64,000 nt of DNA from Siphonodentalium dalli (Eukaryota > Mollusca > Scaphopoda > Gadilida > Siphonodentaliidae), in NCBI GenBank assembly GCA_032622095.1, contig CP136065.1, forward strand, positions 96,789,343 through 96,853,342, written 5' to 3'. Under the pieces are notes generated by a model. That model did not search any database. It was not told where the DNA came from and saw nothing but the letters and a program-made list of their open reading frames with translations. This document shows positions 35,015 through 47,795 of this stretch, in pieces; position 1 is the first letter of the stretch, and every line of letters begins with the position of its first letter. The translations under genes were made by a program, and so were the position numbers.

Positions 35015-35939
35015 CTTACTAACCCTACATATGTATACAATAGGAGCGACCATATTGAAATACTGTCAGTAGCCAACGAGCTATCTTTTTCTAAATATGT
35101 GATAATTGTCACGATATGAGTAGGAAAAGTAATAGTGTAGTAGCTGTCGGAATTGCCGTTTTCATTTGAAGATTAATGAAGTTATAGCCATTTATATCGA
35201 ACAAACGAAAGTTTTGGGGGCTATCTTGAATTATGTAAATCCTTTCAGGCTACATAATGAGCATCCTTTGTGAGACAACACAATCTCCTGGTGTAGGATT
35301 AATCGCCCTGATTCGAAATTCTGACCATTATCCTCGAGTAATTCTGTTTCAGGTGGTCATCTTGGATTTTTCGAAAATTCTCTATCCTGTCAGGTTTCCA
35401 GTAATGATATTCTGATTATGGGAACCTTAAACGATAATAAACATTTGAAAGAAAAAACCTCATACGCCAACACTAGGATCAGTGTCTCGGCGGCCGGAAT
35501 ATCATGTGAAATGGTAGCCTCTTATGTGTATATATGTTTACTTGAACTGTTTGATACCTCAATATGCATGACATTCTGATCGATGCATGACCACTTAGAT
35601 TATAAATGAGAATTTATCCTCGCTCACTCAAGCCAGGACATTTGAAGCAATGTTTTGTATCGGTGTGATAATTTCAGTTTATGCTGAGTGACCGGAATCA
35701 GTGAAATTTTCATGCAGGTTTGAAACCGTAACTACATACGGGTAACGTTTTAAATTCAGGTTCGTCCGCCTAGTTTTATCACTATACTATGTACTGCGTT
35801 TTGACGAATGCCGTTGATTGGAACCGATTTTGTAATTCTTGTTCATTATTACTCAACATATCCTCATATTGTAAATATTCACATACTGTAGATTCATATT
35901 TGACTTATTGTTTATGAAATAATTCTATATTGAGCGTAT

Positions 35940-36240
35940 ACCAGTTATGTCGTTGACTGGCACGGGCCGCAGTAAAAACACATTATAAAGAGCGTGAATG
36001 TGGGAAGTCGTGTCGATTAAAAACAAGTAGATTAAATAATGCCAATATGAACTTATTTCATATTGAAATAAGCACTATAAGGTCTTAGTTTGAACGCCGC
36101 ATTTTACGCCACATTTTATTTTCTCAAATACGCTCTATATTGGCTTAAATGCCGACTTACAAATAATCCCGCATTGTGCTTATTTTCACGAGTACAGGCT
36201 GTAATACTATCAACATATGACAATATAGTACAAGAACGAA
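35940..36240. repeat. Dispersed repeat, relative at 46480-46700
   Basis: The words ggtagattaaataa...ccaatatg and aaataagc recur at about 46565-46610, and related 'aataagctcatata' words at 38960-39250. Probably a decayed repeat family present at least three times. Confidence 0.5.
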
Positions 36241-37119
36241 GGATTCGCAAAGAGCAAGTTCATAACTGAACGTGAATATTTTAACAGCATACCCACCGCC
36301 AACGCCGCCCGTATCTTTAAACACACACTTGTGTGACGTACTATCTTATCTTTGCGATGGCAATATATCCGAGCGAGTCAATTGAAGACAATGGGCAAAC
36401 CTGTACACGTGGGAACCAAGAATTTGAAGAACAAAACATAATTTATTTTCAATTCCCACAGGGTGGAGTGGGTACATTCAAACACAATACACAACATATG
36501 CTGTGATAACAAGCAGAACACGTATGACATCGAAACACATTTATATCAGGTATTATATTGGTTATATTGACGCTGCAGCACAACTTCTCACAATTCTTTC
36601 ACTTCATAGCCTCGCAACTGGATCTAAAATAACAAAATGTTTTAGATTCGTTTAGATATGAACTTTCGTACATGTGTATACATCGGATTAACAATTACAT
36701 TGAGTGTATAAAACTACCGTTAGTAACAACGACATTAATAATAATTGAGCCATGTATTACACGCATTATACGGCAGTTAATTTCAATGCATGGAATACAT
36801 TCTCTACACCAGAAAATGATCAGATTCAAGATTCAAGATACTTTACGTGACATTTAACTGAAAATAGTAATATTATACAATGAGATGTATGATTGTGGTT
36901 GACATGAACTTTATAAGAGAAAACTTAGTAATGGTGAAATGATAAGGTAAATAATGTAAATCTGTGCTGCCAATTTCTATTAGCCTGTATATCATGATTT
37001 AAGAAAAAACAAAAATATAAAGCAAATTCAATCAAGTGACTCGATTATTTCAATTCATGCCTTGTCATACTGTTATCATGGGCAAAGATCAATACCTTGA
37101 GCAATACTAATGTATACAT

Positions 37120-37480
37120 CTATGTCACTGATTGCAGTAGTGATCAATAAAATACTGTTTTATATGTGTTTTACAATTCTCACAATTCAGGATTATAAAT
37201 GTGTGTGGGTCTGGAATACTATTCCAAAGAGGTCTATGTCTTTTCTAAAGACAATGTTGTGCCCAGACATTCTCATACGTATTAATATAAAAAATACATA
37301 GCATTTGAAATCATCCATTTCAGAAGCCTTTTTGGAATCAAAACTACTTGCAATATTCATAATTTCCTGTTTATGCGTGGGATCCATAGGCATTGAGGTT
37401 GAGTATCCTTTAGTAAGATAGCTACTGGCAGTGTTTTTAGCATTTACATTAACTTTACTGAAGTATTCATTTAAATTAGT
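37120..37480 (-). pseudogene. LINE fossil lacking its reverse-transcriptase core
   Basis: On the minus strand, a segment resembling the pre-RT linker (LNEYFSKVN, then EIMNIASSFDSKKASEMDDF) is followed within about 100 bases, in another frame, by a C-terminal LINE-like segment (PLWNSIPDPHTF, then HIKQYFIDHY). The catalytic core between them is gone. Similar linker and tail motifs flank the RT in CR1/Jockey-type LINEs. It lies inside intron 28100-38713. Confidence 0.5.
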
Positions 37481-38713
37481 TACTGATCATATTTGTGTCT
37501 GTGATATATTTATTATCGTAAACAGATTTATTTTCATTTCTCACTCTGTATTCTTATCCAGCAGATATTTCAAACTTTTCCAGGTTTGATTGAAAAATTA
37601 GTCTGAGATTATTCAATTTTTTTGTCTTAAAGCCACTTGGTGGTTTCCGCTCCAAAATAGACATATTAAAGAAGTAAATATTTACATCTGTGAGTAAGTC
37701 ACATGTTGTGTTCTCTAAAATGGCACAGTAGATGCGATTGGAATGTTCCATACTGTTAGATGATTGTTACAATATTCCAGTGGATATAATTTTTTTTTAC
37801 TAACTTGTCAGTTTTATTCACTGGAGTAAGTCCATAATATGTATTTAATATGTCGTATTGCACCAATAAACTTACCATTGTATAACAAGACGACATAGAA
37901 TTACTAACCAGAAAAATCAAATTATCGATATCACCGACCTATAGGTATGCAAACGTCTTGCCAGAATAGTTTGACTTATGAGACAATAATTATGTATCGC
38001 GAGCTCGCCCCCTCACCAACCTGGAAGTCCGACATGCTTCATAAATATATCAGATGTATCAGTTTCAAACTATGTGATACTTTCGTGGGACCAGTGTAAT
38101 GTTAGCACCCCCGTTTGACATCGTATTGATAGCTCTAACCAATAACCTCTCCAAAGCTGCATCCGGTTCGTATGTTTATTGATGTACATACTATAATCAG
38201 ATATGGCTATATTTATGGGTATACTGGTATCGCCCAAGTTAAACAATGAGTCCAATTACAAGAGAAATGAGTCTACTTGTAAGTTCCTTTTCCTTTCGCA
38301 ACTCTCCCACACATGAGCCCATTAATTTGAGGTTTTGATAGCCAGATATCGACTTTCAAAACAGAGATTTTTAACACGTTTTCAATTTTTATCAAGTTCG
38401 CTACAATTCCAACGACCGTCTATCATAAAGAGCGTCCATGCGTTTGTCGTCCAGATGTTGTAGATAATAGATTAGAGTTTTCTCAATTATGAGATTTTGT
38501 GATTGTTTACAACGTATTACTTATGGAAGATTTTATGAATTTCCACGATGCCTGTATGATACGAATGGTGGTAATCTCAAGTATGTTTTAGTTTCTTTTG
38601 CCTGGTAGGCAGAAAAGAGGTTTTTTTTGGTGTCTAATCGGATTGGGCGTAATTATGTTATATCCACAGTTTCGTGCCGAACTGGCGATTTCAATATTCC
38701 AGAGAGTATGTAC

Positions 38714-38836
38714 CTGCTTTCCATTCCAGCTTGAATCCTTTCCCAAACGTTGTACCATCACTACGGAACTCTACCGTTATCATATCGCTGTTAGCATGTA
38801 TCATTGACGGAACAGTGTCGCCACAGAACTTCCCAG
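38714..38836 (-). CDS. CUB domain, exon 3 of 3 (copy A)
   Basis: The exon is 123 nt, phase 1-1, with a T-rich acceptor ending gtag and donor GTACAT. It encodes the CUB carboxyl end: AGKFCGDTVPS, then M-I-T-V-E-F-R-S-D-G and a G-F-K-L-E-W strand. R-S-D is the usual third acidic calcium ligand. The three exons make a 120-residue domain, normal CUB length. The phase 1 exit fits the next CUB at 28099. Confidence 0.88.
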
Positions 38837-40446
38837 CTACAAAAAAAAACTTGGTTAATGGTTAACGCAATGCGCAAAACAACATGCCCGGTTATAGGGA
38901 ATGGCCGTCCGATTCTCTAAATTATCAGCCTGTTCTCCCGTAAATAAGTTCATATAGAACTTATTTAAAACACACGCAATAAGCCCATATATGGATTATT
39001 TGAATCTGAATTAAGCTCCATATAAACCTAAATGGGACACGATAAAAACAGTCGTATACGAGCTTATTTCATTTTCGCAATAAGCTCATATAGGCACTAT
39101 TATTTGAATCTACTTTTTTCATCGACACTCCCGAACCAGATTAAAGCTCTTTATCATGTTTTTTCACTGCGGCCCCGCCATTCAATGGAAGAACCGGTAC
39201 AAGTCCTATATGAGCTTATTTCAGAATCAAATATGTTCCATATGAATGTATGCGAATATTTAGGTCATATATTAACCTATTTGCACGAGGATATGATGAA
39301 ATTATACACAACGCATCGGTAAAGGTATGGAATAGCTACTGTTTTGTTTGCATTATCAGCACAAACAAATTTGTCAATAATTATATAACTTTTCACTCGA
39401 CTAATAATGAGTTATGATGTTTCTGTAGCCATTTAATTAACAATATTGAGTGACGAAACTGCTGTTGAAATATTTATTAAATGGATATCTATCTCCATGC
39501 ATTTTCTACCAATTTTGCCACAATTTCTGCATATCCACAAGTAAGGAGTCGAGCAACAATATTTTAAATTGTGTTATATTTGTATACCGGTAACAATAGC
39601 CTGAGATAATATAATATAGTCAAAACAATGTGTGCAGTGACAAATCTCATGTATTTAACTCCGGATTTGTATTATTTTCAGTAACTCCGATTTCATGCGG
39701 CATTGCTTTTGGGAATTCCTTGGCTAGATTCCACATACTAAAGCTACATGTAGATACTACTTCTCAACTTGACCCCCCCCCCCCCGACCAATGGAGGCTT
39801 TACCGCGTAAAAAGTATTTTCAAGTATGATACTGTAACGTGGTGTTGCTAAAACATATGCGTGCTGATATAGAACTGTAGTTGGTTGAATACATTGATGT
39901 CATTTAGAGGACCTGATGAACTGTTCTTCCAGAATCGATATTTCTCAGCATTTTGGTTAACGACAAAAAATGCCGTTATCATATATTGGTCATTCAGGTA
40001 CATGTACATGTATATTATACAACACTTCATAAATGGCTGATACACATCGCATGTTCATTTTTCCAAAACAGACAAAACCAACAGGGCCCAATAACATTGC
40101 AACAGTTTATGGGATCAATTGGCTTGGCTTGAATATAGCGATTCACTTTCAACTTTACGTGATTGTGGGACGTTAGGAGTATATCACCACCAAAACAAAT
40201 CGTTTCATAAAATTCTACTCCGGCAGCGTCCATTGAGATCATATTCTACCTGTTATTTGGAACCTTTCTTAAGTTCCGACTGCATGTGAACCTTTTAACA
40301 TATAACAAATCAAGCATGTGCTATATATATTAGTTAATACCTGACCCACGTAATGTAATTATCACTACATGTAGGTTGAGGTAAAATACTTTTATGAATT
40401 AATTTAGCGAAAAAAAAAAAAAATCTGAATTATGCATGTCACTTAC
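38837..40446. other. CUB intron with repeat relics
   Basis: Holds 'aataagctcatata'-type repeat words at 38960-39250 and a 13-base C run at 39773-39785. No coding sequence recognised. Confidence 0.55.
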
Positions 40447-40549
40447 CTATCAACGAGTTGTCGTGACCGTTATAAATACCAACTGAGTCGAAACCACAGT
40501 TAGCTTCCTTCTCTATTTCAAATGGAGAGTAGAACGAGATAGTCGCTGA
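40447..40549 (-). CDS. CUB domain, exon 2 of 3 (copy A)
   Basis: The exon is 103 nt, phase 0 in and phase 1 out, with acceptor aatttcag and donor GTAAGT. It supplies the middle CUB strands: SATISFYSPFEIE, then a cysteine and D-S-V-G-I-Y-N-G, the equivalent of the family 'DYLEIYDG' motif. Acidic residues of the calcium-binding CUB site (E of FEIE, D of DSV) are present. It joins in frame to 44827-44960 and 38714-38836. Confidence 0.88.
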
Positions 40550-42257
40550 CTGAAATTAAATCAACCGATATTCAATATAGACCCCTGGGAAGAATGCCAG
40601 ATGTACAAACATATACCATACCAGTGACAAGGTTCACGAGTCAGATTTTGGAAAAACACTGCATCTATCATATTCCTCATATATTCTCAAAATCGTTCAT
40701 CTCAGTCACAATATCTTTCGTTTGGTGTATACTATGATAGTATCAAACGAAGGGAAGTCGAGATATCATAACGAAAAGCAGTGAAACCTACGTGAAACCT
40801 ACAGACGGAAAGCGATCGTAAGCCTGCAAAGGTGCATGTCTGGTGATTATACACTGATATCAAGTCAATCATTACGATGACAAATGCCGAACTCGCGAAT
40901 TCCCGGTACGATATTTCGACTTCGCTTCAATTGACTCCGTCAAGTTATATATCAAACGAAAGGAAATTGTATGTCCTATACGAGATACTCTGGGGCTACT
41001 TTGGCTAAGTCGTCAATTGTTTTTACTTACAATTATTGAATTTGTATTACGGAACACCCAGATTGACAACCTGTTTTACCCCGTTTTACAGCAGATTTCG
41101 CAATTTGTCTGTACGATATTGTGTAAACAATATTTTATTCTCAAGAATAGCACATATAATACATAATATAAGGACGTTAACAATTTAACATTAGAGAAAA
41201 GGATTTGGCAGTAAGCCAAAGGCTTATAGTTGGCCCATTTCCTTAGTATATATATTGCATCATGGTTTGATTGGGTCTCAATGATGAATTGCCTGTTCCA
41301 CAAGCACGGGCAACCTATCCCGTTGCTAATCGCTGCGCGTCCACCCCCACACACAATCACACCTCTGGCATGTATGAGTATACGAGAGCACAATGTTTTG
41401 TTTCAGTGGGCTTTTTATTTGGTTCACGCTTTACATTTCATAACCATATTATGTCAGTTAAATCGTTTGGTATCGTCGATGAAATTTTGCACGGCGATGA
41501 ATATGTCGGCATTTTTGGTATAAGATATATCTACGGACCCATACAGTAATATGTTGACTTCCAAGTTCATATTCAGATTGGCTAAATAACGGACTCTTTC
41601 ACGCTCGAATATTGGACAGTGGAGTAAGAAGTGCTCAGCAGTTTCTAATTCTCCACAGTCGCAAAATGGACTATTATTCAATTGATTGCAAAACAGGTCA
41701 TATTTCAGGTTACTGCAGTTTGTTCGTAGGCGACAGTGGTAGATTTGACTTGGTCTCCGGTACGCTATATAATAATATGACGGTATGATAATTCGATCGG
41801 TTAAAAGAAAATTCTTAAAGTCAGAGACTGATTCACATTCTTTCGCCTTTGGCGGAAGGTTGTTCCATAATTTGACGGTAGCTGGAAGAAATGAATTTTC
41901 GTATCTTGTCGCGTAAACTCGGGGAGTCCTGAGACCCTTTTGTGAGAAATTATAATTGGTTAGACTTCCAGATTCAATAGGAACTAGAGTATATAAGTAA
42001 GGAGGCGTGGTTCTCCTAATTTAAAAAAATTGCACAAGTTTAGTTTTTTCTCTCCTGCTAGATAGTGAGTCCCAACCGGTTTCCCGTAATAGTGATTGTT
42101 TGCTGCAGCTTCTAGTTGCTCCCGTGACTAATCTAGCAGCCTCGTATTGGATATCTTCCAGAGATGTTGAATCTTCAACTGAGCAATTACCCCATACCGA
42201 GGAGGCATATTCCAACACTGGACAGAGTTCCCCTGTCCAGAATGAATTTATATTTCC

Positions 42258-42942
42258 TCAGTATATATACATTCGACTTGCGGCTCGATTTTCAATATCA
42301 GTGACATGATCTTTCCATGTACCGTCTCTGTTAAAAGTAAGACCTAAATCTGATTCTGTTTTCATGGGATTAAATTTCACTAGCCATTTTTGAGACCATT
42401 CGAAAATCAGACTAATATCGTTGTTGATTACCTCTGCGGCAATAACTGGGTATTCAATGGATAGAAATAAAGAGGTATCATCGGCAAAAAGCCTTACATT
42501 GCACGTAACATTGTCTACAATATCATTAATGTAGATTAAAAAAAAGAAGAGGGCCGAATATGGATCCCTGGGGCACACCAGCTGAGACACATCTCCAACA
42601 GGAGTTCGAGTTTGAAACGATTATTCGCTGGTGCCGATTGTCCAAATAATTTTGTAATAGGTCATATGTTGGGCCGACAATTCCCATTCTTTTCAACTTA
42701 AATAGTAAGCCCCGATGCCACACCTTATGGAATGCCTTGCTGATATCACAGGAAAGGCACATAATTTCGTTGCCATTATCAAGAGAAGATATTATATAAT
42801 GGTAAACGTCTGTTAACTGAAATGCTGTGCTATCATGCGGAGTGAGTCCCGGTTGAAGGTTTGTTAGGAGCATATTATCTCTTAAATATTCATTCATGTG
42901 GAGGAAATTTTGGACAGGCAACAGAGAAGAGAAACTGGGCAA
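42258..42942 (-). pseudogene. LINE ORF2 fragment: RT palm with intact FADDT
   Basis: Two overlapping frames, 42942-42526 and 42590-42258, carry RT motifs in order: CLSCDISKAFHKVWH, then GVPQGSIFGPLLF, then a frame change in an A-rich run at about 42540-42546, then IYINDI and LFADDTSLF. The Asp-Asp catalytic pair is retained, but a deletion follows shortly after KTESDLGL. Confidence 0.85.
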
Positions 42943-42945
42943 TAA

Positions 42946-43770
42946 TTACTTGGGTCGGTGGGGTCGTCTTTTTTTGTATATGGGACATACATTTGCCATT
43001 TTCCATTCAGGCGGGAAGAAAGATTTTTCGAGAAATTTCTTGTAAGTAAATTCTAGCGGACCAGCTAGCGAGGATGCACAAAGTTTCAATATTCTTGGAC
43101 TAATTCCGTCAGGGCCACTAGCTTTTGTCGTTTGAACACTTTTCAGTGATTTATATATTTCTTCGCGTGTGATAACGAATGTATCTAGTCTGGATTGAGT
43201 CTTGTATTCAAAGGGCGGTAATTCTACTCTGTCTTCGTTCGGGAGGGCAGAAATCGAACAAAAGTATTTATTAAAAATCTCAGCTTTTGATTCATTGTTG
43301 GTTGTAATCAAATCCCAATTTTTTAATGCCGGTATGTTTTTTCTGTCAGGGCCCATGAGTCGATTCATAGTTTTCCACCAAAGTGAAGATTCTGTGAAGC
43401 AATTTCCCCATGCTGACTGTGTTTTATCGATTAGTCTCTGCTTGGCACTCTTTATGCAAGAGGTGACCTCGTTTCTTTTGGATTTATATCGGACCCAGAA
43501 ATGATCGGGTTTCTTGCGCTTAGCGTTTGAATAAAGTCGCCTTCTTTGTCTAATTAGTCTGCGAATTTGGCAAGTCATCCAACTAGGTTCGTCTTGTCGT
43601 ATGGAGGCTATTTTATTTGGTAGGTATTTTGAGGCTATGTGATTTATTTTGTCTGTTAACGTACTCGCTATACGTGTATACTCTATCTCAGATAATTCTA
43701 AATTATAATTCCATTGTTGTAGATCATTGTTCATTGCAGTAAAATCACGATATCTCGAGTTAGCTTGCAA
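42946..43770 (-). pseudogene. LINE ORF2 fragment: linker and start of RT
   Basis: A 274-residue frame. The first 150 residues are a basic, helical linker (RRLIRQRRRLYSNAKRKKP), followed by the pre-RT segment (NKYFCSISALPNEDR) and RT motif 1 (ASGPDGISPRILKLC, FPPEWKMANVCPIYKK). The frame is lost at residue 270, and RT continues in the frame at 42942-42526. Remnant of the element 41430-43770. Confidence 0.85.
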
Positions 43771-44826
43771 TTCTCATAATTCAGTGGACTTTAGGCATTT
43801 ATTTATATGTCAAACTATTGGCGGTTTCATTGACAATAATTTAGACTTGGTGATATATTGGATGAGATTACCAATTTTGCGAATTTACATATAGTAGGAA
43901 TATGACATTTGGCGTGATTCTACCAAATAGCTGACTCGTTAGTCTTGTCACTGGTGCAGTATAATATTGTCTATCTGATATTTTCCACCGAGGCCTGTGG
44001 TATTCAACACACAAATCATGGCTCGGAGTTGACTACAGTGGTGTGGGTATATATATAGATGACGACGGGAATCGAGGTTGGATAGCTCGAAGTTAGGCAT
44101 GATGATAATTACACAACTATATTCCAACACCTTAATGTATGGAGGAAAACTCAAACTATATATAGGGATTGATACTTTATTTTCTTACCATTCAGATATA
44201 ATACGAACGCACCGGATGTTCTAGTTACTTGACTCGTGTTCCCCAATGTCAAAATTAATAATTTAGATTGCGTGAAAATACCGAACGGAACATCAAAACG
44301 AATTCAACCGCGAGTGTTACCGCTTCACACGTTGATGCCATTCCCAGGAAAGAAAAGTTCAAAGACATGTTTTGATTTTGATTAGACATGTCTAAGTAAA
44401 TTGGTGGCTGCATTTCCGAGTATATTTTACTCGATTCGGGACGCAGCTATCGGCGATAAACTAACACAAATCATTTCGCCATCGAGAGTCATTGCATTTA
44501 ATTAATATACAAGAATATTTGAGTTAATATGGGGTAAAATATAACTACTTTGGGCAAGATTATTCTCCATTTCTATTTGATCACCCTATACCTGAGTGTT
44601 TCACATCACTTTAAGCATCGACGGTATACAAATATATATATATATATAGATCTGTTGCAGGGAAATATCCATTGGTAGCTGAAATATAATGTTAATAATC
44701 TCATCAATAACACGAGACTGGTTTCTTTTTTTCGCGACTAGGGGTTGCATTTAATACGGACTATAATATCCAGACCCAAACTAACCATATTAATTTAAAT
44801 GTTTGTCACATTCCGATTCTACTCAC

Positions 44827-44960
44827 TTGACTAGATGGATTTTTGATTCTCCAGGTACAGGATGAGTTAGCGCTGTACGCATGCGGGTAATTCTCGCTGA
44901 CTATTGTCCCAGAAGCCCGGTTCAGTGGCGTCCATGTCCCACATGACTGTGGAAGTTCAC
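44827..44960 (-). CDS. CUB domain, exon 1 of 3 (copy A)
   Basis: The exon is 134 nt, entering in phase 1 and leaving in phase 0, with acceptor gattccag and donor GTGAGT. It encodes the CUB amino-terminal strands: GELPQSCGTWTPLN, then a G-T-I-V-S-E-N-Y-P stretch and SSCTWRI, the classical 'NYP...C.W.I' pattern. The homologue at 996-1129 has the same length, phase and donor. The next exon is about 4.3 kb away because a LINE fills the intron. Confidence 0.92.
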
Positions 44961-45060
44961 CTGGAATCAACAGCCGAGACAAATTCGAATATGCAGCGAT
45001 TCGCTTAATACGTTAAGGTCACATTACCACTAAGATTTAGCTAAATGTATTTACTTACGG

Positions 45061-45597
45061 CATGCAATGAATCTCTATACCCTGATGGCTAACCCCCGTA
45101 GAGATCATATTCCACTAGTACAAAACCCGGGAACTTTTTGATGCTTTGACCGGGAACCTTATAAAGTCGAAAAAATAAATCGGGGAATATATTTCTTAGT
45201 TAGCATCTGTTTCTTAATAATGTACTTAACTGTAGGTGAAGGTCCCAACTCGAAATTGCATGCTTTTCTGTGACTTGTGTGAGCCGATATCGCAAAAAAA
45301 AAAAAAATACTTTGAATTATTTATCAAGGAGAAATTCCATAATTGCTGTAAGGAACGTGAAGCAAAATCGCCCACAAAGACACTTAAATCATGACATTTC
45401 GAGTTGGGACCTTCACCAACAGTGAAGTACATTATTAAGGAACAGATAATAACTAAGAAATATATTCCCGCATTATTTTTTCAACTTTATAAGGTTCCCT
45501 TTCAAAACTTAAAAAAATTACAAGGTTTTGTACTGGCGGAATATGATCTCTACGGGCGTCAGACAAGAGTAGAGATTCATGCCATGATCTAATGGCA
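45061..45597. mobile_element. Large foldback element, about 537 bp with arms over 200 bp
   Basis: Successive segments on the left (gcatgcaatgaatctct, ataccctgatgg...gtagagatcatattcc, ggaaccttataaagt, ttaataatgtacttaac, gaaggtcccaactcgaaat) recur inverted on the right (atttcgagttgggaccttc, aagtacattattaa, actttataaggttcc, ggaatatgatctctac, agagattcatgccatg). Mismatches are scattered and the centre is about 100 bases. It occupies intron 44961-46229. No coding sequence. Confidence 0.85.
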
Positions 45598-46229
45598 TTG
45601 TACTTCATCAACATTGTATGTAATGTTTTAGACCCCTAGCTACAATCTAATTAGACATCGTGTATTGCTTTGTTCTATTGAAAAATGTTGAAACCCAAAT
45701 ATCAATAAATAATAAACTAGACATATACAAACTAAAGAATGTAATTTTGTTATCGAAAACCTGACAAACCTTTGTGGTGTTCCTAATATACACTGAAACG
45801 AACAAAATGGCTCTCCCCAAAACTCTCAGCCTGTGCGCAGCTTTTCGTTTTTTAGCTCGTGTTTCATATTCCCCATATATATACATACAAATATTTTGAT
45901 ATCAACAAAATCGAGTCGTTCATATGCATGGTATATGTAATGCTCGTTCCAACATACACCAGATTAAACAAATAGTAAAGTATATTTTGTAAACAGATTT
46001 ACTATAACTCTATTTAATGTAACTAGTCGACCATCAGTATCTAAACTCCTGTATTGTGCAATATTTACCAAAATCGCAGCCCTTATCGGACTTTAGATTC
46101 AAACATTGATTCAAAATTAGACACGGTTACATATGTTTTAAATATATAATGGTTGGAAAATTAAAATATAGTAATTTTCAGACCATTTCCACTATTTGAA
46201 ATTAGTCTCTGACAGCCACCCCCTGTTAC

Positions 46230-46352
46230 CTGGTCTCGAAGTACAATTTCTTTCGTCGGATCCGTCGCCGCAGTCATCGTCGTGGTCACACACCCATCTC
46301 TCGCTGATACAATGGCCGTTCTCACATTGAAATTGATCGTTATTACACGTGG
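46230..46352 (-). CDS. LDLa exon, copy A rank 8 (precedes CUB)
   Basis: The exon is 123 nt, phase 1-1, with acceptor cttttcag and donor GTAACA. It reads [15 protein letters not shown], then [20 protein letters not shown] with an S-R-P-G tail. The C-D-H-D-D-D-C box replaces the usual C-D-G and recurs only in the partner at 2976-3098, which has the same length and a matching S-L-P-G tail. In both halves this module directly precedes a CUB domain. Confidence 0.93.
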
Positions 46353-46479
46353 CTGAAAAGAAAAGTTGAAATTGTCCAACATATTCTCTTGCAAATATGA
46401 TCATATTGGACCTATATTTTCACACATGTTCATATTGGACTTATTTGATTCTGATATAAGCCCATAATTATTAGCTTAT

Positions 46480-46700
46480 TTCCGTTATTCCGTTCAATGG
46501 CGATGGCCGTAGTAAATCACTATGAATTAAGTGCGTGAATATGGTAAGTCATGTTAATGAAAAAAGGTAGATTAAATAACACCAATATGGGCGTATTTCG
46601 TATGGAAATAGTCCCATACAAACCGCGTTTTAGGTCAATATTAGAGCGTATATTGCCAATATGAACTTACTGCCTGCATAGGAATACATTTCGTTGAATG
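46480..46700. repeat. Dispersed repeat, relative of 35940-36240
   Basis: Shares ggtagattaaataa, ccaatatg and nearby words with 35940-36240. It lies in intron 46353-47074, where nothing else was recognised. Confidence 0.5.
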
Positions 46701-47074
46701 GGGGTCGGTTTCACCAGTTACGTCGCAAAGGGTAGTCTGGTTTGGTTCATCGTAGTTTCATAGAAACCACATACCCTCGACAAGCAATTGCCAAATTTAC
46801 CCATATACTCGAAACGAGGTTACCCCCACCCTCGTGTATGGATCACAAATCGGCGCTTATTGGGAATAAAAACAGCTTCGTCATCGCCGGGCAGCTTCCT
46901 ACTCCCTAACTTGGTGTGCATATCCGAGGACTGCATACTACAGGCCTAATAAACGTCAAATATGTTAACTAATTCGGTTTACAGCTTCATACATGTTTGT
47001 CCAATAGTGGTTACATGTACCACGGTGGTAAATGGTCATGCGCCATGCACCGGGGAGGAAAACGTGGATACAAC

Positions 47075-47188
47075 CTGTACAGTTGGCCTCATCCGAATCA
47101 TCCAGACAGTCGTTATCCCCGTCACACAGCCAGGCCGGTGTGATACATTTCCCGTTTGCGCACCGGAAGAGGCCAGTTTCACAAGTAC
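47075..47188 (-). CDS. LDLa exon, copy A rank 7 (weak donor)
   Basis: The exon is 114 nt, phase 1-1, with acceptor gttgtag and donor GTTGTA, the poorest donor of the set. Six cysteines are present: [15 protein letters not shown], then [26 protein letters not shown] is shared only with the partner at 5079-5192, which has identical length. The open frame continues past the donor, so read-through or an alternative donor cannot be excluded without transcripts. Confidence 0.9.
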
Positions 47189-47795
47189 CTACAACACAGA
47201 TTTCTAATATGCATGTCGTGGACATCACGCAGAGAAAAAAACACACACGACAAACCAAGTGTAAAACTACTTGAGAAACCATAATATAACAATTGTCCCC
47301 GCCATTGAAAAGGGTGTTACCCTCCCCTCCCCTGTTTTCTACGCGGGATTCAGGCCATGTTCGTGCGGTACGCGGGATTCATATCCTGCTGCTGATGGTA
47401 TTCGGATTCATACCAATGACATCATCTTAAATGGTAGTCGGGTTTGTTCGCGACTTTGATGATGACACATTTTGGTATTTGGTTGCTAGAAAAAATGGGC
47501 CTTTTATGCATTTTGATCATTGATCCGGTCTCGGTCTGTTAATGGGGCGCTAGTTTGCCCGTGGCAGGTATTCACAGACCAACCGCGTCGCATTATGTGA
47601 TCACTGTGCCGGAACATAGAGAAATATGTGTATATCAGAACTTGTTTTCTTAATGTGGTGCAGTTTGGCAGATTACTATATTGAGAAAAGTGATGTAAAT
47701 AGATGGTATTGAAGTGTGAAATATATATCTATCCCAAAACAAAATCTTAAACCGGTATTCAGGATTCAGGGGGAGAGGCGACACCCACATTGAAT

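Larger units (their letters stand above)
41430..43770 (-). mobile_element. 5'-truncated LINE (CR1/Jockey-type), same strand as host gene
   Basis: The minus-strand reverse-transcriptase region is broken into several frames: linker and RT start (43770-42946; TTKASGPDGISPRILKLC), palm motifs (42942-42526; CDISKAFHKVWHRGL, GVPQGSIFGPLLF), catalytic LFADDTSLF (42590-42258), thumb (42218-42021; MLEYASSVWGNC) and a C-terminal CDCGELETAEHFLLHCP motif (41681-41454). No endonuclease is present upstream, so the copy is 5'-truncated near 43770. Frameshifts and an internal deletion make it inactive. It fills the intron between CUB exons 1 and 2. Confidence 0.88.

Noticed and set aside
28100-38713. Additional LDLa or CUB exons in the 10.6 kb intron
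   Set aside because: No C-D-G-x-x-D-C box or CUB motif on the minus strand; phases already join 38714 to 28099 without one.
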